Source: Lacinutrix jangbogonensis (GTDB lineage: Bacteria; Bacteroidota; Bacteroidia; Flavobacteriales; Flavobacteriaceae). From it: a stretch of 47,324 bases of DNA. Location of the stretch: positions 1-47,324 of the forward strand of contig NZ_JSWF01000018.1 of assembly GCF_000797445.1 (NCBI RefSeq). The letters are read 5' to 3'. Position numbers and translations under genes: made by a program. Numbering within the stretch: position 1 is the first letter of the stretch; each line of letters begins with the position of its first letter. Below, piece after piece: positions 25,670 through 34,472 of the stretch. Below the pieces are notes generated by a model. It was not told where the DNA came from. It was given only the letters and a program-made list of their open reading frames with translations, and did not search any database.

Positions 25670-26236
25670 ATGGAGAATAAAAACTTAAAAATAGCAACTT
25701 TCGCAAATGGTTGTTTTTGGTGTACTGAAGCCGTTTTTAATAGAGTATTGGGTGTACAAAAAGTAATTTCTGGCTTTACCGGTGGAAACATAAAAAATCC
25801 TGCTTATCGCGAAATTACTACAGGTAGAACTGGTCATGCAGAAGGTATTCAGATTTTTTATAATGAAACACAGATTAGTTATATTGAATTGCTTGAGATA
25901 TTCTTTGCAACTCATGATCCGACCACTTTAAATAGGCAAAATCATGATGTTGGCACTCAGTATCGTTCTGCGGTTTTTTATCATTCTGAAGTACAGAAAC
26001 ATCAAGCTGAAGCCTTTATCAAGCATTTAGATTCTGAGAATATTTTTGAGAATAAAATTGTAACCGAAGTTACTGCTTTCGATGTTTTTTATAATGCTGA
26101 AGCAGACCATCATGAATATTACGAGCGCAATTCTGAGAACTCGTATTGCCAATTCGTTATTCATCCAAAATTAAAAAAACTGAGTACCTATTATAGCACT
26201 AAACTAAAAACTAACAATTCAACGAAAACACAATAA
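25670..26236 (+). CDS. msrA: peptide-methionine (S)-S-oxide reductase MsrA
   Basis: 188 aa. Catalytic motif GCFWC (Cys15 catalytic, Cys18), then GVQKVISGFTGG, YREITTGRTGHAEG and FFATHDPTT, HDVGTQYRSA: the full MsrA pattern. It repairs oxidised methionine in proteins, using thioredoxin. No signal peptide, so cytosolic. The folE pseudogene begins 1 bp after its stop, so the two were an operon. Confidence 0.96.
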   Translation: MENKNLKIATFANGCFWCTEAVFNRVLGVQKVISGFTGGNIKNPAYREITTGRTGHAEGIQIFYNETQISYIELLEIFFATHDPTTLNRQNHDVGTQYRSAVFYHSEVQKHQAEAFIKHLDSENIFENKIVTEVTAFDVFYNAEADHHEYYERNSENSYCQFVIHPKLKKLSTYYSTKLKTNNSTKTQ

Positions 26237-26237
26237 G

Positions 26238-26834
26238 ATGCCATATAAAAAATTTGAAGAGTATAACATGCAAGTTACAGACGATGTAAAAAGGCGCTAT
26301 AAAAGTATTATTGAAGATTTAGGTTAAGATACGCAACGTGATGGTTTACTTAAAACTCCAGAACGTGCAGTAAAGACTATGTAGTTTTTAACACAAGGTT
26401 ACGAGCAAGATGAAGCTCAAATATTAAAAAGTGCTATGTTCAAGGAAGAATATAACGATATGGTAATAGTAAAAAATATCGAGTTGTATTCACTCTGTGA
26501 GCATCACATATTACCGTTTTTTGGAAAAGCGCATATTGCTTACATACCAAATGGACACATTGTTGGATTAAGTAAACTACCAAGAATAGTAGATGTTTTT
26601 GCAAGACGTTTACAAGTACAAGAGCGTTTAACACATCAAATATTAGATTGCATAAACGATACTCTTAAGCCAGAAGGTGTAGCTGTTGTAATTGAAGCGT
26701 CACACATGTTTATGATGCTGCGTGGCGTGTAAAAACAGAACTCTATAACAACCACATCTAGTTTTAGAGGTGATTTTAAAAATAAAGAAACGCGTGCTGA
26801 GTTTTTAAAATTGATAAGTTCTAATTTGAGTTAG
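26238..26834 (+). pseudogene. folE: GTP cyclohydrolase I pseudogene (three in-frame stops)
   Basis: A single frame of 199 codons encodes a recognisable GTP cyclohydrolase I interrupted by TAA (26325-26327, after IIEDLG), TAG (26382-26384, after AVKTM) and TAA (26730-26732, after MMLRGV). Conserved parts remain: [48 protein letters not shown]. In the family the affected codons are usually Glu, Gln and Gln. The zinc ligand in SHMCMMMRGV is Phe here ([10 protein letters not shown]), so even read-through would give no normal zinc site. The longest open piece is 26436-26732. Confidence 0.88.
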
Positions 26835-27014
26835 AGTGATGTTTAACGTTGCGTGAAATTCTATGAGCTTGGTTGTTTTGTAACAAATCTCATAAAATCA
26901 TGACTTGTATTGTAATATAGACATTCTGTTTTATCTAATATAGTAGTGTTTTAATACTCTAATAAAAAATGGAACACTATTTGCTTTATTAACGGTATTA
27001 ATATAAACTAAACA

Positions 27015-27308
27015 ATGAATTTAGAAAACACAAACAAATACAAAATATTAGCAGCTAGTATCCTTTTTGATGCAATAGGTCTTGCTAGCTTTATTATTCC
27101 TGGAATAGGAGAGATTACAGATGTAATTTGGGCTCCAGCATCAGCTTATTTAATGACTAAGCTTTATAAAGGTACTGCAGGAAAATTAGGTGCAGCTGTT
27201 TCTTTTATTGAAGAAGTAATGCCAGGATTAGATGTGATACCAACATTTACATTAATGTGGTTATACACCTACGTATTTAAAACAAAAACTATTATTGATA
27301 TAAGTTAA
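27015..27308 (+). CDS. small membrane protein, unknown
   Basis: 97 aa, with hydrophobic segments (12-30, 36-48, 75-88) and a Gly/Pro-rich character (FIIPGIGEITDVIWAPASA). It resembles small conserved membrane proteins of Flavobacteriaceae of unknown function. No signal peptide. Followed by a strong terminator; single gene. Confidence 0.85.
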   Translation: MNLENTNKYKILAASILFDAIGLASFIIPGIGEITDVIWAPASAYLMTKLYKGTAGKLGAAVSFIEEVMPGLDVIPTFTLMWLYTYVFKTKTIIDIS

Positions 27309-27332
27309 TTACTCATCGTGATTTATATATTG

Positions 27333-27362
27333 AAAAAGCACTCGTAAGAGTGCTTTTTTTGT
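27333..27362 (+). terminator. intrinsic terminator
   Basis: AAAAAGCACTC-gtaa-GAGTGCTTTTTTT, an 11-bp stem with T run, 25 bp after the stop at 27308. Confidence 0.9.
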
Positions 27363-27456
27363 TCTTTTAAAAGATATAATTCCTTTCAAGTAATTCTACA
27401 AATTTTTCAATTTCACTTGCTGAAGGATTATCGCTTCTATTTTTTACAGAATAAAA

Positions 27457-29313
27457 TTAAATACTTTCAACAAATTTTGAAAATACTTTTTTATGAAGTT
27501 CCAGATCCATATTTGGAGAAAGTGACGCACGTACAATATAATCTTTGTCTCCTTCTTTAGTTGTGCCTTGAGTAGATGTTGCAGGTATGGTCCAATAACA
27601 TCCTTTTAACTGCCCATAACTTACACAGAACTTACTTTCATTAGGGATTTCGGTAATCATTAAATTAATTAACTTCAAATTTAAACCTCTTTTGTAAGTT
27701 TCCTTTTCTTCATCAGTATCACCTTTAGTAGGAAGGTCTAATGAAAAAACAGATGGTGTAAATCCTTTTTCTGCCAATTCTTCAGAAACAAAATTGATTT
27801 TCGCTTCTGGTAAAGTTTCCTTAATAAAGTTTACAAATTCACGTGTGTTTTTATATGCATCAACAATTCTTTGTTTCATTGAAGGCAATTGTTTGGTTAA
27901 TATTTCATATTGAAAATCTGTAGCCTCATTATCACAAAGTGTGAGATGCATTTCTATTTTCTCCATCAATGCTATCGTTTTTTTATTTCCTACACAATAG
28001 CCAGCAGTACATTGACCACCACTTGGAAATTTCGATCCACTAGCAAACGAAATGGTTCTAACTGTTGATAGTATTTCATCATCTCCTAAAAAGTGTACAT
28101 TAGGACAAAACGTTTGATCTAAAATAAAAACAGGATCAATAGCTATTTCACCAGTTTCAGTTTTACGTGTTGCACTTAAAGCTTCTTTTAATTTTTGAAG
28201 GTCTGGAACTTCAACTCTTGGGTTTGTTGGGATTTCGGCAATTATATAAGGAACAGCATCTTGTTTAGCAATTTTATTTAAAACGGTATCAATACTTTGC
28301 ACCATATCACTATTACCATCCACAGGTAAATCTACCACTTCAACATTATCAATGCAAGCTGCAACGCGTCTTGCTTGGTCGTTTGTTCCACCATAACAAT
28401 TTGGAGGTACAATAATTTTGATAGCCTTTCCTTTGTGTTTTTCTAGTGCATCATGAATTAGACCCATTAGAATAGCATATTGAATAGAGAGTCCGCTAGA
28501 AGACACTAGTGCTTTTGTAGTTGTACTAGTAATCTCGTTAATAGCACTTAAGACTAATGCTTTGTTTGTTTCTACGTTACTATTCTTATTCTCTAAAGAA
28601 GAGTGCTCTAAAAGTGATTTTAAGGCCACAAGAGCATTGGCTGGCGTCATTGCTATAGTTTCTCTTCTTCTTACATGCTGAATATCTGAAATGTAATTAT
28701 TATTATTATTATTATTATGTTCACCATTTACTAATAAAACACTTCCAAGGTGAGACTGAATATTGATAAAAAAGTCAATATTTGGATTAGAGCTAATAGT
28801 GCCGATTTTATCTTCTTGTGAAATGAAAATGGTACTGCCATTATATGCAGAAATGGCTTCCATAGTCTCAACTTTATTCAAATCAAAGGCATAGCCATAA
28901 ACACTTTTTACTATTTCAGCATCAAAACACTCTGGTAATTCACCTATATATGCAATTTGTGTGTTTTTATTATCTAATAAATTTTTTCTTAAAATGGCCA
29001 AAATAGGAACCGTCTTTGAAGAGAAACTGATTACGTTTTCTGGTTTTAGATCATGCAATTTAGCAACTACCCATTCTAGTAGGCAAGATAATGGATGACC
29101 TAATCTTATATAGTCGTATGCAGTAGGTAATTTACTAAGTGCAGACGCTTTATAATTATTGTTATTAAATAAGGTTTCAAACTGCTCTAAAAATTGAGTT
29201 TTAGCTAACTGTTCATCATAAATATCTAGTCGATGGGTTGTTGTACTCAACCAGCCAACTGGCATGTTTTCTAATACAGCTTTAATATAATTTTTCATTT
29301 TATTCTCTTCCAT
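27457..29313 (-). CDS. PLP-dependent Cys/Met-metabolism-type enzyme
   Basis: 618 aa, fold-type I PLP protein. Lys428 in ASGSKFPSGGQC is the likely Schiff-base lysine, after FILDQTFCPN; the N-terminal half (1-230) has no catalytic motif that I know. Annotated by similarity as a cystathionine gamma-synthase-type transferase, but longer than usual (about 380-400 aa), so the reaction is not assigned. An Asn run (about residues 206-212) is encoded by an (ATT)n tract. The same frame stays coding-like for 29 codons after the stop at 27457. Confidence 0.85.
   Translation of the reverse strand: MEENKMKNYIKAVLENMPVGWLSTTTHRLDIYDEQLAKTQFLEQFETLFNNNNYKASALSKLPTAYDYIRLGHPLSCLLEWVVAKLHDLKPENVISFSSKTVPILAILRKNLLDNKNTQIAYIGELPECFDAEIVKSVYGYAFDLNKVETMEAISAYNGSTIFISQEDKIGTISSNPNIDFFINIQSHLGSVLLVNGEHNNNNNNNYISDIQHVRRRETIAMTPANALVALKSLLEHSSLENKNSNVETNKALVLSAINEITSTTTKALVSSSGLSIQYAILMGLIHDALEKHKGKAIKIIVPPNCYGGTNDQARRVAACIDNVEVVDLPVDGNSDMVQSIDTVLNKIAKQDAVPYIIAEIPTNPRVEVPDLQKLKEALSATRKTETGEIAIDPVFILDQTFCPNVHFLGDDEILSTVRTISFASGSKFPSGGQCTAGYCVGNKKTIALMEKIEMHLTLCDNEATDFQYEILTKQLPSMKQRIVDAYKNTREFVNFIKETLPEAKINFVSEELAEKGFTPSVFSLDLPTKGDTDEEKETYKRGLNLKLINLMITEIPNESKFCVSYGQLKGCYWTIPATSTQGTTKEGDKDYIVRASLSPNMDLELHKKVFSKFVESI
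28695..28718. repeat. trinucleotide repeat (ATT)8 inside a coding gene
   Basis: Eight ATT units on the plus strand, coding for poly-Asn in the PLP enzyme on the minus strand. A change in unit number keeps the frame and would only change the Asn run. Confidence 0.9.
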
Positions 29314-29413
29314 AACTTACACCTTTAAATAGGTTGGCAAGATACATAACTGTTTAGAATTATGTCGCTTTTATTTAGGGGAGTACAAATTAAATACTTT
29401 AGTTTTTTAGAAA

Positions 29414-29440
29414 ATTAAGGACTTGTTTTAAGTCCTTAAT
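29414..29440 (-). terminator. intrinsic terminator
   Basis: ATTAAGGACTT-gtttt-AAGTCCTTAAT, perfect 11-bp stem; on the minus strand it continues into TTTTCTAAAA. It lies about 90 bp downstream of the lipoprotein stop at 29532. Confidence 0.7.
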
Positions 29441-29531
29441 GACAATGTTAGAAAGGGAATGTAAACTGTAATAGAATTTTAGTAAATAGTCTTACACTAG
29501 TCCTGAAATCCATATGTGATGGCATATTTTT

Positions 29532-29954
29532 TTAATCTATTATTCCATCAAATGTTTTATAGACAAATTCGGTTGACAGAGAATCCTTAATAATATCAAA
29601 TTGTAAATTTGTGAATTCTGCTCCTCTGCGTCCAACTCCTTTTTTTTCTCGCACATTTTCTAATTTATTCCAATCATTATATATGGTTAAATTAAGAACA
29701 GCACATAAGCCATCACCTTGAACATTGAAGTATAAGGATTCTTTTCCATTTTGGTCATCATATTTTTTAAGCCAATAAGTTAATTTTGATTGGTCAATTG
29801 TATTAAGTTGTTTGACTAACTCGTCTTTGTATATTTTTGAATCTGGCATATTATTTTCAAATATGGAATTTTCATTATTACATTCTGGTCTATCGCAAGA
29901 AACAAATCCAAATAGTAAAAAGATTAAAATAAAATTAATTAATAGTGTTTTCAT
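29532..29954 (-). CDS. small lipoprotein, unknown
   Basis: 140 aa with lipoprotein signal (lipobox GFVSC, Cys20). Mature part is mixed alpha/beta with two more cysteines (Cys24, Cys83) and no recognised domain. Outer- or inner-membrane lipoprotein of unknown role. Single gene. Confidence 0.75.
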   Translation of the reverse strand: MKTLLINFILIFLLFGFVSCDRPECNNENSIFENNMPDSKIYKDELVKQLNTIDQSKLTYWLKKYDDQNGKESLYFNVQGDGLCAVLNLTIYNDWNKLENVREKKGVGRRGAEFTNLQFDIIKDSLSTEFVYKTFDGIID

Positions 29955-30293
29955 ATGTTCGTTTTTTATGTGTTTGGGTGTCTCGTGTTATTGGTTTGTA
30001 TTATTCTAAAATATAGTACGATAACGTTTTTTTATATTGTTTATTACTATCTAATATAACCGAAAAGTAATAGGCGATAGTTTAGTTGTTTTTATATCAG
30101 ATTATAGTATTTTATTGATGAAAATATATTAGCACTTGATTACTTTTATTATCATGATTTAACTAAAATTCCAAATTATTGTTTTAAATTATAAATAAAT
30201 TCTGTACTCCATGTTTTTTGTTTAAAAAATTCTGACTATTATTTTGAGTTATGACAATTGAATTTTTATAGCAGAACTTTAAAGTAGGGCAGG
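29955..30293. other. gene-free AT-rich stretch
   Basis: No credible gene on either strand and no repeat shared with other parts of the window. It separates the lipoprotein from a decayed gene cluster. Confidence 0.4.
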
Positions 30294-30323
30294 AGCCAAC
30301 ATTTTTAAATGTAGGTGTTGGCT
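30294..30323 (-). terminator. hairpin downstream of decayed small gene
   Basis: AGCCAACA ... TGTTGGCT, 8-bp stem with an inner A/T stem, 9 bp after the final stop of the 30332-30487 remnant. No T run, so a terminator role is uncertain. Confidence 0.35.
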
Positions 30324-30331
30324 AATATTAT

Positions 30332-30487
30332 TTATTCCTTCTTATTTTTCTCTTCAGATAATTCATTGTTTATCAGTTTTTTTTAAGCTAAACGTTCGCT
30401 TTTTTAGAAAAACCGTTTGCCAATTTTTCTTAAATGCTTATGCCATTCAGAATCGGTTGTTAATTGACCTTTTCGTTTATCTCCCAT
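30332..30487 (-). pseudogene. small basic protein gene with two in-frame stops
   Basis: One frame of 52 codons: MGDKRKGQLTTDSEWHKHLR, KIGKRFF, TAA, KSERLA, TAA, KKLINNELSEEKNKKE, TAA. The start MGDKR.. TxxSEWxKHLRxxGKR is that of a small, basic flavobacterial protein of unknown function. Stops fall at codons 28 and 35; no indel is needed. Confidence 0.6.
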
Positions 30488-30665
30488 TTATCAAAATATT
30501 ATTATTTCGTTTCTTTTAGTTTTTCAACTAATGGTATTTTAATGTTATAATTAATGATACAAAGCATAATACACTTTTGAGCGACTCAAGACTTAGATTG
30601 AAACATCTATTTAAACAAAAAAATGATTTTGGGATAAAGCTTTTACAACTAGATTATTCAATATT

Positions 30666-30989
30666 TTAAACTAGAACTTCACTAACCTGAATGACAGGTT
30701 CAATGTTTGTAAAATTAGGTAAATCTCCCATTATTTTTTCAGCATTTGGTCCAAAGGCATTTTGGAATTCTTCTACAGAGTCAAAATACATATTACCCAT
30801 TCCGGCAAATGGAGCTATGGATCCGGGAGCACCACCACCAATTCCTTTTTCAACAGTTGCACCCTTAAGTGATACTCCTAATAGAGAACCAACCAGTGGT
30901 AAATGTTTATTACAATAATAGTCCATGTCAAATGTTTTACCTGCCGAGTTAGGATAAACGACACTTACCTTAATCATTCCTTTTTTCAT
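30666..30989 (-). CDS. EthD family protein
   Basis: 107 aa. EthD fold: KVSVVYPNSAGKTFDMDYYCNKHLPL (from residue 7), with the usual (Y/F)Y..KHxPL block, and FDSVEEFQNAFGPNAEKIMGDLPNFTNIEP. EthD proteins are small dimeric alpha-beta barrels, linked to ether degradation or, more often, without known role. A shorter start at residue 5 (MIKVSVVYP) is possible. It follows the decayed SnoaL/NTF2-like gene by 6 bp. Confidence 0.88.
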   Translation of the reverse strand: MKKGMIKVSVVYPNSAGKTFDMDYYCNKHLPLVGSLLGVSLKGATVEKGIGGGAPGSIAPFAGMGNMYFDSVEEFQNAFGPNAEKIMGDLPNFTNIEPVIQVSEVLV

Positions 30990-30995
30990 TATAAT

Positions 30996-31481
30996 TTATT
31001 TTAGATTATTGTTACTATTAAAATGGTATTTATTCTTTTTTTCCACTTTAGGAAATGGTCTGAAAGTATATGATTTTTGAACTATTTTCCAACGCTCTTG
31101 ATATTTCATTAATAGAAAATAATCTGTAAAAATCCTCCAATTCCGTATTACAATTTCTGCTTTCGCAATTGCCGCATCATTTTAGTAATCAATAGAAATA
31201 ATACCTCCTATTCGGTTTGATTTTTGTCCCTCTTTGACATTTGCAATGTATTTCTTTCCAGAGCGAATTCTTAGGCTGTCATTTATAATCGTGTATAAAT
31301 TGAAATCTGGGTGAAAGGCTCTTTTAAGCTTTTCGGGTTCGCCATTCGCCGTTCCATCTATATAATCCATTAATGTTTCTGTAATCTGTGTGATTTCAGA
31401 TTGGCTATTTTACAATTGGGCTTTAGCGTTTATCGTTCCAGCGAAAACGAAGACTATAAACAAGATTTTAGTGAGTTTCAT
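30996..31481 (-). pseudogene. NTF2/lumazine-binding-2-like secreted protein, two in-frame stops
   Basis: One frame of 162 codons: signal peptide MKLTKILFIVFVFAGTINAK + AQL, TAA (31410-31412), then SQSEITQITETLMDYIDGTA, FHPDFNLYTIINDSL and GKKYIANVKEGQ, TAA (31182-31184), then AAIAKAEIVIRNWRIFTDYF and QERWKIVQKSYTFRP. This is the Lumazine_bd_2/NTF2-like layout (nuclear transport factor 2 family). The stops stand where Glu or Gln would be expected. No indel. It is co-directional with, and 6 bp from, the EthD gene. Confidence 0.75.
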
Positions 31482-31765
31482 TTTATATGATATTTTTCAA
31501 AGATTAGACTCTATCGTTTGTTTCTGTTTTTTTATCTTGTTAAGATATTGAAAATATCTGAGAAAAATAAAAGATAAGGCAAACGACAATTGCCAAAATG
31601 TTGAGGCATTGAAATTCATTTGGAACGCGGCGCGGCGTGAACTACAGTTTAGATTGGTGTTTAAAAACTAAACATAGTGAATAAACAATTGACAAAAGAA
31701 ACTGTAATGCTTTTTGTATATGTGTTGTAATCTGCTATTAGTTGGACCTGTTTATGGTCACCCTA
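31482..31765. other. gene-free stretch with palindrome shared with the 7.9-kb island
   Basis: No gene seen. It contains TTAAGATATTgAAAATATCTG (about 31543-31563), nearly the same as TAAGATATTgTAAATATCTG at 7961-7980, and a short GC-rich patch (about 31626-31640) in otherwise AT-rich DNA. Confidence 0.4.
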
Positions 31766-34018
31766 TTATTCTAAAATAACTTCAATTGCTTTTTCTAAAA
31801 ACTCGTCTTTACCAGATTTTACACCTTCTACTGTTTTATTCACATATATATCTGGTAATATTCCAACGGCATGATGCTGAGAACCGTCGTGTTTTACTAC
31901 TTTCATTCCTGTCCAACTCATTCTGTAATTCGCTAATAAGGCAAACGGATTTACATTTCCGTTTGCACCAGCGGTAGGTTGACCAATAATAGTTGCTAAA
32001 TTATAATGTTCTATAAAGCTCATATAACTTTCAGCATAACTTATAGATCTACCATCAATAATAAAGACCACTTTCTTATCACCTAAAAACGGTTCTTTAG
32101 CAGTTATTTCCCAGCCTGTATCAACATACCCAAGCATATTCTCTTGATCTGGGTATATTATTTTAGGTGTTCTCAACCATGCTTTTGAGGTATCATTTTC
32201 TTTGAGTAGATGCGAAATAAAATCATGATTACCATTTGGATAACCTCTCATATCGCAAATAATACCTTTGGCTGCTTTTAGTTCTGGTAAAAGTGAGGTA
32301 ATGGTATCCATTTCTATTGTATCTAGATTAAGATAGTAGATGCCATTCTCTAAAAGTTTATACTTATTTTTTTGTATCTCAATTTCAGTTACGCTATAGT
32401 TATATGTTTTATCGCGTTTTAATGCTATAGTTTCATTATTTACTTGTATCAGTAATTCTGAATCTTTACCACCAAATAAACTTGAGCTTTGTGCTGAATG
32501 GTTTAGCCAACCTTTTGTCCCTGCCGAAATTCTAGAATTAACCTCTTTAAAATACTCCTTGGACGCCATATTATCTATTTTAGTAACAACATCTCCGACG
32601 TTTAGATTTATGCTGTCGTTAGACACCTGCGTAATGATTAGTTTATCTTCAATCCACTCCCAATGTATTGGTGGTACAAATTTACCAAAACTGCCACCAG
32701 AGACCCAAATATGTCCATCTTTCAAGCTTGCTGTAAATTTTTCTAAAGTAATGAGATGGTCATTTTCATTTTTATCGATAAAACTTTGGTTTAAAGCGGT
32801 TTCAAGTTCCTGTTCCCAATTAGTATTGACTTCTTCGAAATAAGGATAAAAGTGTTGAAAAACATTGTAAGCGATAATAATATTGCCTAGCCGTGTAGCC
32901 AATTCTGTAGGACTATCACTAAGGATATTCAATGCATCCTGCGTTGCCTTTAAATTATCACTTACAGGATAAGTGTTTTCATTATTACCAAATAGGTTTA
33001 ATGGGATTTGACAAATAATACCATCACCAATTTCTTTTTCAATTAATTCTCCAAATTCCGGAGCTTCTTCAAAAATAGATTCACCTATTACTTTTTTTAT
33101 TTTACCTTCATAAGATAATACGGCGCAACTTTCACCTTTTTTGTTTTCTGTTTTTGAAACGCTAAATGAATAACCTTTGCCTCTTCCTACCCAATCAGAA
33201 TTTTCATTTTTATTTCCAATTTCGTCAGCTTCGAAATCACTATTGTTTAAAGGTATTTCAATCCATTTATCGCCCTCTTCATAGTAAAGGTGAATAGCGT
33301 CTAAATATAATGTGCCTTTACCCATAAACATACTTCCAAATGTCATTGAACTCGCCAAGTCATCGACTTCTCCTATAATTTCGTATTCTTGCCATTCATT
33401 ACTTTTTATTGGTCTTGATCCCATATTATCAAAGAAACCCGTAGTCTTATCTGATTTATCAACCCTCAACCATAAATATCCACTTCCTTTTGAAGCTTCT
33501 TTAATTCTTACCCAACCCGTATATTTTATTCTTTTTCCTAGATATTTTTCAAGATTTAAAGACCTTGAAAGATTGCTATAGCGACTAGATTCGTCAACCT
33601 CTGAATACCTATTTACTCTCACACTACGATAAGGACTATTTTGGTTACTCATATCTAATGAAACACCTCTATGTTGCCAGTATGTTGATTGATAATCCTC
33701 CGTGTTTTCCGGAGTTATTGCTGCAAAATCATAGTTTCCCTTTGTTTCAGTAAATACAACGCTGGGTGCAATAGGTTTGAATAAACTGTTAAGTGTACTT
33801 ATAACCTCGGATTTACTGTTGCATTTAATAATTTCTCCTGCACCATGAGCTGCAAAATAATTCCAATCAATTTTTGAGGCTTCATCACTGGGATGAAAAT
33901 ATTTTACATAGCCAAAAGCTTTTGCAAAGGTTTTTAAATTGTCGGTTTTGTCTTGCTCTTTTTTACATGAAGTAATAACAATTAAAATTATACTTAAAAT
34001 AGAAATTAATTTTTTCAT
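31766..34018 (-). CDS. S41-family (C-terminal processing-like) peptidase, lipoprotein
   Basis: 750 aa with lipoprotein signal (lipobox VITSC, Cys18). The middle has a galactose-binding-like beta domain (about 85-265), then a PDZ-like segment and a C-terminal S41 protease core: ICDMRGYPNG, the serine in RSISYAESYMSFIEHY, and TAGANGNVNPFAL. Likely an envelope peptidase; substrate unknown. Single gene, transcribed away from the TPR regulator region. Confidence 0.88.
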   Translation of the reverse strand: MKKLISILSIILIVITSCKKEQDKTDNLKTFAKAFGYVKYFHPSDEASKIDWNYFAAHGAGEIIKCNSKSEVISTLNSLFKPIAPSVVFTETKGNYDFAAITPENTEDYQSTYWQHRGVSLDMSNQNSPYRSVRVNRYSEVDESSRYSNLSRSLNLEKYLGKRIKYTGWVRIKEASKGSGYLWLRVDKSDKTTGFFDNMGSRPIKSNEWQEYEIIGEVDDLASSMTFGSMFMGKGTLYLDAIHLYYEEGDKWIEIPLNNSDFEADEIGNKNENSDWVGRGKGYSFSVSKTENKKGESCAVLSYEGKIKKVIGESIFEEAPEFGELIEKEIGDGIICQIPLNLFGNNENTYPVSDNLKATQDALNILSDSPTELATRLGNIIIAYNVFQHFYPYFEEVNTNWEQELETALNQSFIDKNENDHLITLEKFTASLKDGHIWVSGGSFGKFVPPIHWEWIEDKLIITQVSNDSINLNVGDVVTKIDNMASKEYFKEVNSRISAGTKGWLNHSAQSSSLFGGKDSELLIQVNNETIALKRDKTYNYSVTEIEIQKNKYKLLENGIYYLNLDTIEMDTITSLLPELKAAKGIICDMRGYPNGNHDFISHLLKENDTSKAWLRTPKIIYPDQENMLGYVDTGWEITAKEPFLGDKKVVFIIDGRSISYAESYMSFIEHYNLATIIGQPTAGANGNVNPFALLANYRMSWTGMKVVKHDGSQHHAVGILPDIYVNKTVEGVKSGKDEFLEKAIEVILE

Positions 34019-34472
34019 AGTATTAATGTATTGTTTAGTTTAATAGGCCTTTGTATTTTACTTATTTTTTAATCAGAGGAAATGTCTTAATTAATTTACC
34101 GACCATTTTTTGTTTCTACATTTAGAATGTGAAAATTTTAAATAAAATTGTAAAAAATTGAGTGCGAATATTTTATTTTTGACGCCTTTTGTACGACGTC
34201 TTTATTTATGTTTCAACATAAACTATTCTCCCTTCAACTAAAACCGAAAATAAAAAAAACCTTTAATTTATTACTTGATACTATGTTAAGTTAGGGAGTA
34301 ATAATTGAAGACTGTTTACTAATGGTTTATTTAGATAACACAGCCTGTTTTTTTAAATTTTCCATCACAAAAAAACAATAAATAAACTGTATTTAAAAAG
34401 AGTAGTTGCTTAATTTTATAAAATTAAGTATCTAAAATGCGCAACAAACAATACTGATACTCTTAAATTGTT
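34019..34472. other. gene-free AT-rich stretch
   Basis: About 450 bp with no coding-like frame, shared repeat or structured RNA that I can recognise; it probably holds the promoter of the S41 gene. Confidence 0.4.

Noticed and set aside
26238-26834. Stop-codon recoding (TAA/TAG as Glu/Gln) as an explanation of folE
   Set aside because: Other genes in the window end normally with TAA and TAG, the zinc-ligand Cys is also lost, and nothing suggests a suppressor tRNA here.
30540-30665. Possible short coding remnant (NIKIPLVEKLKETK) on the minus strand
   Set aside because: Too short and too AT-rich to support a gene; no recognisable family.
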